A stretch of DNA of 9,285 bases from assembly GCA_012798135.1 (NCBI GenBank), contig JAAZNU010000312.1:1-9285 (forward strand), given 5' to 3'. The stretch is from Veillonellaceae bacterium (GTDB lineage: Bacteria; Bacillota_C; Negativicutes; UBA1444). Below are positions 6,657 through 9,285 of this stretch, piece by piece (position 1 is the first letter of the stretch; each line of letters starts with the position of its first letter). Below the pieces are notes generated by a model, which saw nothing but the letters and a program-made list of their open reading frames with translations, searched no databases and was not told where the DNA came from. The translations under genes were made by a program, and so were the position numbers.

Positions 6657-7316
6657 ATGCCACCCAATCCGAAGCCAAGCGAACGCCTCTCGACTCTTTT
6701 CCTCGATCAGCCATGCTGGAGGATCGAGCCCCTGGCCGGTCAGTTGAGCTGTTCGGTTCCCTCCGTTCGGCGTTATCTCGCCGAAGTGGGATACTTGAGC
6801 AGCTTCACTCACAATGGAGGCTGGTACACGCTTCACTCGATCCCGCGCTTCGATCGGGACGGGTTGTGGTTCTACCGCGATATCGGCTTCTCGCGTGCAG
6901 GCAGCCTCACCGCGACCCTGGTGGACCTGACCGCCGGAAGTTCCGCGGGCATGACAGCAGAGCAGCTCGGCGCAAAACTTCGATGCAGGTGCCATTCGGT
7001 TCTCGTCCAATTATGCCGACAGGGCAGGCTCCAGCGCCGCAAGATCGGGAACGCTCACGTCTACCTTGCGGTGGATCCCGATATTGCAGCCCGCCAGCGA
7101 CAGAGCCTCGAAGGCTTGTCGGTAACAGAGCTTCCAGCGGAAATAGCGGTTTTGATCCTGGTGCACTTCATCCGCAACCCCGACTCCAGCTTCGAGCAAT
7201 TGGCCGGGGCGATCTGTCGGGACAGGGGCGTTACCGTAAAGGCCGCTCAGATCGAGAAGCTCTTCGATCGGCACGGTCTAAAAAAAACGATCCCAACCGC
7301 CCGGCCAGGGCCTTGA
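6657..7316 (+). CDS. IS orfA: helix-turn-helix-like DNA-binding accessory protein
   Basis: This protein of 219 residues has no DDE residues and no membrane segment. Three short regions look like helix-turn-helix or winged-helix units: about 8-50 (IEPLAGQLSCSVPSVRRYL, then a wing-like GGWYTL), about 95-140 (MTAEQLGAKLRCRCHSVLVQ followed by NAHVYLAVD) and about 155-210 (FEQLAGAICRDRG, VKAAQIEKLFDRHGLKK). This suggests binding of the IS ends or of its own leader; the exact family is not recognised. ATG 6657 is chosen because AGGAG lies six bases upstream. An in-frame ATG at 6585 would put the start before the hairpin and has no SD. The stop overlaps the orfB start (TGATG). An A8 run at 7280-7287, ten codons before the stop, could shift ribosomes into orfB. 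Confidence 0.7.
   Translation: MPPNPKPSERLSTLFLDQPCWRIEPLAGQLSCSVPSVRRYLAEVGYLSSFTHNGGWYTLHSIPRFDRDGLWFYRDIGFSRAGSLTATLVDLTAGSSAGMTAEQLGAKLRCRCHSVLVQLCRQGRLQRRKIGNAHVYLAVDPDIAARQRQSLEGLSVTELPAEIAVLILVHFIRNPDSSFEQLAGAICRDRGVTVKAAQIEKLFDRHGLKKTIPTARPGP
7280..7287 (+). promoter_or_regulatory. A8 slippery run, possible -1 frameshift site
   Basis: In the orfA frame the run reads CT-A_AAA_AAA-ACG, so 7280-7286 is the canonical heptamer A_AAA_AAA. orfB is in the -1 frame, which is open through this point. Slipping gives KKNDPNRPARAL and then the orfB Met. A8 can also cause RNA polymerase slippage. The product would be about 824 residues. No downstream stimulatory structure was worked out. Confidence 0.5.
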
Positions 7317-9130
7317 TGGCGCTGAGTGAGAGTCTCACGCGACTGTCCCGGGAGATCTTGCCCTCCGTTCTCTTTCCGCAACCTCCGGTTGTGCGCTTTG
7401 CTCCGGAAACGAGCGCCTGTCCCTGTGGCGCGGGCCTTCTCGTGCAAAAGACACGGCGAAAGCAGGTCTTCACCATGATCGGACCCTTCATCGCCCACGA
7501 GACACTGGCTCAATGTCCCGCCTGCTCCCGCACCTTTCACTCCGACACCTTGCTCAGGCTGATTGCGAGTCGCTCCAATGTCGCCTACGATGTCCTGGTC
7601 TTCGTGGGGCAGGCCCTATTTCGGCGGCACCGCTGCTCCAAGGAAGTCCGCGCCGAACTGATTGCCCGCAACGTAAGGCTCTCCCTCTCCGAGATCGACT
7701 ACCTCGGCCGCAAGTTCGTAACGCTCCTGGCTCTCGCGCATCAGAGGGCAAAACCGCGCATTCGCCGGGCGATGGAGATTGCCGGCGGCTACGTCCTCCA
7801 CCTCGATGCCATGCACGAAGGAGATGCTCCCGCACTGATGACCGGAATGGACAGCTTGACCGAGATCGTACTCGCCAACGTGAAGGTGCCAAGCGAGCAC
7901 GCCGACCATATCGTTCCCTTTCTGCAAAAGCTCAAAACCGACTACGGAACGCCCGCGGCCTGTGTGCACGACATGGGCGGCGGCATCCTGAAGGCTGTTG
8001 CGCAGGTCTTTCCCGATGTCCGCGATTTCATCTGCCATTTCCACTTCCTGCGCGACATCGGCAAGGACTTGCTCGAGCCGGCCTATGCGAAACTGAGGTC
8101 CCGCCTCAGGAGCCATGCCACCAGTACCCGACTGCACGCTCTGGTGAGGGAAACGCGACAATGCCTGGTGGAACTGGGCTCCCGGTGTGCCACGCTGGCA
8201 AAGACCATCACAGGTGCTGGTCCCACAGAGGATACCAGGCTCATGCCCGCGGCCGCCACCTATTCGCTCACCCTCTGGGCCCTGCATGGCAAGCACAGCG
8301 GGGACGGCTATGGCTTCCCCTTCGACCGACCGCTCCTTGACTTCGCGGAACGGCTCCTCACTCTCTACCGTCGTCTGCCGGAACTGCTCGACCTGCTCCT
8401 GACCGACGAGAAGCCCCACGAGGGTCAGGCCATCTTTAAGCTGGCATGTGAGGTCTCGTATGTCGGAGGTGACCGATCACTGTGCCGGGCAGTGGAAGAG
8501 TTGCGCTGGCGCGCATCTGTCTTCGACCGGTTGCGCAAGGCCATGCGCATTGCCCCGGTCGATGGGGCCCATGGCCTCAACGATGAGGGCACTGCCGAGG
8601 CCATGACGACCATACGCCAAAGTGTCGAGAGCTTTCGCAAGGAGCTCGATACCGACCCCAAGCTGGCCGTAGATCCTCTCTGCATCAAGATGGCCGAGCA
8701 AATCGACAGGTACCGGGATAAGCTCTTCGCCGATCCCATCACGGTGGACACTCCCAACGGGCTGGTCACCATCTACCCTCAGCGCACCAACAACATCCTG
8801 GAGCGGTTCTTTCGTGATCAAAGACACTCGCACCGTCGCAAGACAGGCAACGATTCCATGGGGCGCGCCCTGCAGGCCATGCTGGCCGATACCCCGTTGG
8901 TCAAGAACCTGGGCAATCCCGAATACATGAAAATCCTCCTCGACGGGAAGAAGAATCTCGAGGAACTGTTCGCCGAGTTGGGACCAGCGAATCGTGCGGG
9001 TACCGACGCTTTGCAGGCCGATACAGATCGCATACTGCCGGGATTTCGAGCCCTCATGAAGCTGCCAACCCTTCCCGATCAAGTGGTCCGCTCACTCGGG
9101 AAGCCTGAGGAGATGGCAGAATCCAACTGA
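7316..9130 (+). CDS. IS orfB: zinc-ribbon DDE transposase
   Basis: This protein of 604 residues has, near its N-terminus, C35-x-C37 and C67-x2-C70, which form a probable zinc ribbon for DNA binding. The catalytic triad is visible as LHLDAMHEGD (D164), CVHDMGGG (D219) and NNILERFFRDQRHSHRR (E496). C240-HF-H243 after the second Asp is the C/D(2)H signature of the IS256/ISL3/MULE group. About 275 residues, mostly helical in character, lie between D219 and E496, as expected for the inserted all-alpha domain of that group. The ATG at 7316 overlaps the orfA stop, with only a weak SD (AGGG, 7307-7310), so it depends on coupled translation, frameshifting, or both. The same frame is open back to about 6500, but there it is an Arg/Pro/Ser-rich shadow of orfA. 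The TGA lies inside the right inverted repeat. Confidence 0.85.
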   Translation: MALSESLTRLSREILPSVLFPQPPVVRFAPETSACPCGAGLLVQKTRRKQVFTMIGPFIAHETLAQCPACSRTFHSDTLLRLIASRSNVAYDVLVFVGQALFRRHRCSKEVRAELIARNVRLSLSEIDYLGRKFVTLLALAHQRAKPRIRRAMEIAGGYVLHLDAMHEGDAPALMTGMDSLTEIVLANVKVPSEHADHIVPFLQKLKTDYGTPAACVHDMGGGILKAVAQVFPDVRDFICHFHFLRDIGKDLLEPAYAKLRSRLRSHATSTRLHALVRETRQCLVELGSRCATLAKTITGAGPTEDTRLMPAAATYSLTLWALHGKHSGDGYGFPFDRPLLDFAERLLTLYRRLPELLDLLLTDEKPHEGQAIFKLACEVSYVGGDRSLCRAVEELRWRASVFDRLRKAMRIAPVDGAHGLNDEGTAEAMTTIRQSVESFRKELDTDPKLAVDPLCIKMAEQIDRYRDKLFADPITVDTPNGLVTIYPQRTNNILERFFRDQRHSHRRKTGNDSMGRALQAMLADTPLVKNLGNPEYMKILLDGKKNLEELFAELGPANRAGTDALQADTDRILPGFRALMKLPTLPDQVVRSLGKPEEMAESN

Positions 9131-9145
9131 ATTTTGTGACCATAG
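9121..9145. repeat. Right terminal inverted repeat of the IS
   Basis: This is the inverse of 6377-6401 at 19 of 25 positions. Its first ten bases, ATCCAACTGA, include the transposase stop codon (9128-9130), so coding sequence runs into the IS end. Confidence 0.8.
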
Positions 9146-9153
9146 CGGAAAAG
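9146..9153. repeat. Target-site duplication, right copy (CGGAAAAG)
   Basis: This is identical to 6369-6376 and begins at the base after the right inverted repeat. Confidence 0.8.
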
Positions 9154-9279
9154 TGTGATGCATCCTGGATGGTTTGAGTTTTTTTGGTGAGTTTACCGGC
9201 CAATTGGGCTCTTTTGGGCGGGACTTCTGTGCTCAATTAGTATAAATGAATGTGGGAAAAACTCATAGGAGGTTTTCCC
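9154..9279 (+). other. Leader of the gene at 9280, with an SD-loop hairpin
   Basis: This is host sequence beyond the IS, with no coding frame seen. TATAAA (9241-9246) or TAGTAT (9238-9243, 18 bases after TTGGGC at 9214) could be a -10 box, but no -35 is good. TGGGAAAA (9253-9260) and TTTTCCCA (9273-9280) form an 8-bp hairpin with AGGAGG (9267-9272) exposed in its 12-base loop and the start codon beginning in the stem. Confidence 0.4.
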
Positions 9280-9285
9280 ATGAAA
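9280..9285 (+). CDS. Start of a further gene (cut by the window end)
   Basis: ATG AAA at the very end follows AGGAGG (9267-9272) by seven bases, an excellent SD. Only Met-Lys is visible, so the product cannot be named. Confidence 0.5.

Larger units (their letters stand above)
6377..9145 (+). mobile_element. Complete insertion sequence, 2769 bp, two genes, DDE transposase
   Basis: The ends are 25-bp imperfect inverted repeats (6377-6401 and 9121-9145, 19 of 25 matching without gaps), flanked by a perfect 8-bp direct repeat, CGGAAAAG, at 6369-6376 and 9146-9153. It contains about 255 bases of leader, then orfA (helix-turn-helix-like, 219 aa) and orfB (DDE transposase, 604 aa), both on the + strand. 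Both frames look intact, and the intact target duplication points to simple insertion without later rearrangement. Known families with about 8-bp duplications and the C-x2-H signature include ISL3, IS256 and ISKra4. The two-gene design and length do not let me assign one by eye. The insertion is intergenic: joining 6376 to 9154 restores the gap between the sulfotransferase and the gene at 9280. Confidence 0.85.

Noticed and set aside
6500..7315. Reading the transposase as one 876-residue protein starting at 6500
   Set aside because: This part of the frame is Arg/Pro/Ser-rich and lacks family features, while the overlapping frame (6657-7316) has a strong SD and a normal protein character. It is open because the DNA is GC-rich.
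9154..9190. Terminator after the transposase (T run at 9179-9185)
   Set aside because: There is no stable GC-rich stem directly before the T run.

Overview
The window is a stretch of bacterial chromosome that reads as a cell-surface polysaccharide locus with an insertion sequence (IS) behind it. All genes are on the + strand. Glycosyltransferases, two WbsX/GH99-like proteins and two sulfotransferases, together with good Shine-Dalgarno (SD) sites, suggest a Gram-negative bacterium with moderately high GC. A Desulfobacterota-like host would fit, but that is an impression and nothing here fixes the taxon.

Layout. Bases 2-229 are the 3' end of a family-2 glycosyltransferase. After a 172-base gap with imperfect hairpins comes a tight three-gene run (402-4702). 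It holds a 736-residue WbsX-type glycosyltransferase with similar sandwich-like domains at both ends, a family-2 glycosyltransferase, and a GH99/WbsX-like protein with a signal peptide. An AT-rich stretch follows (about 4703-6358) with two unrelated sulfotransferases, one of the HIPKTGG type and one NodH/Stf0-like. The locus therefore probably assembles a surface glycan, handles it outside the cytoplasm, and decorates it with sulfate. The first sulfotransferase seems to change frame at a (GA)5 tract near its 3' end.

Bases 6377-9145 are a complete, apparently intact IS of 2769 bp. It has 25-bp terminal inverted repeats (19 of 25 matching) and is flanked by a perfect 8-bp direct repeat, CGGAAAAG. 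It encodes a 219-residue protein with several helix-turn-helix-like segments (orfA) and a 604-residue zinc-ribbon DDE transposase (orfB; D164, D219, C240-x2-H243, E496). orfB starts inside the orfA stop codon (TGATG) and lies in the -1 frame. An A8 run just upstream contains the slippery heptamer A_AAA_AAA, so a fused orfA-orfB protein of about 824 residues is also possible. In front of orfA a 15-bp inverted repeat overlaps both a candidate -10 box and the SD, an arrangement expected of an IS that silences itself when read through from outside.

Downstream of the IS is about 126 bases of leader and then the first two codons of another gene (ATG at 9280), whose SD lies in the loop of a small hairpin.

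The most notable material is the IS itself (ends, target duplication, two-gene design, slippery site, anti-read-through leader) and the GA-tract frame switch in the sulfotransferase. No CRISPR array, tRNA, rRNA or convincing intrinsic terminator was seen.
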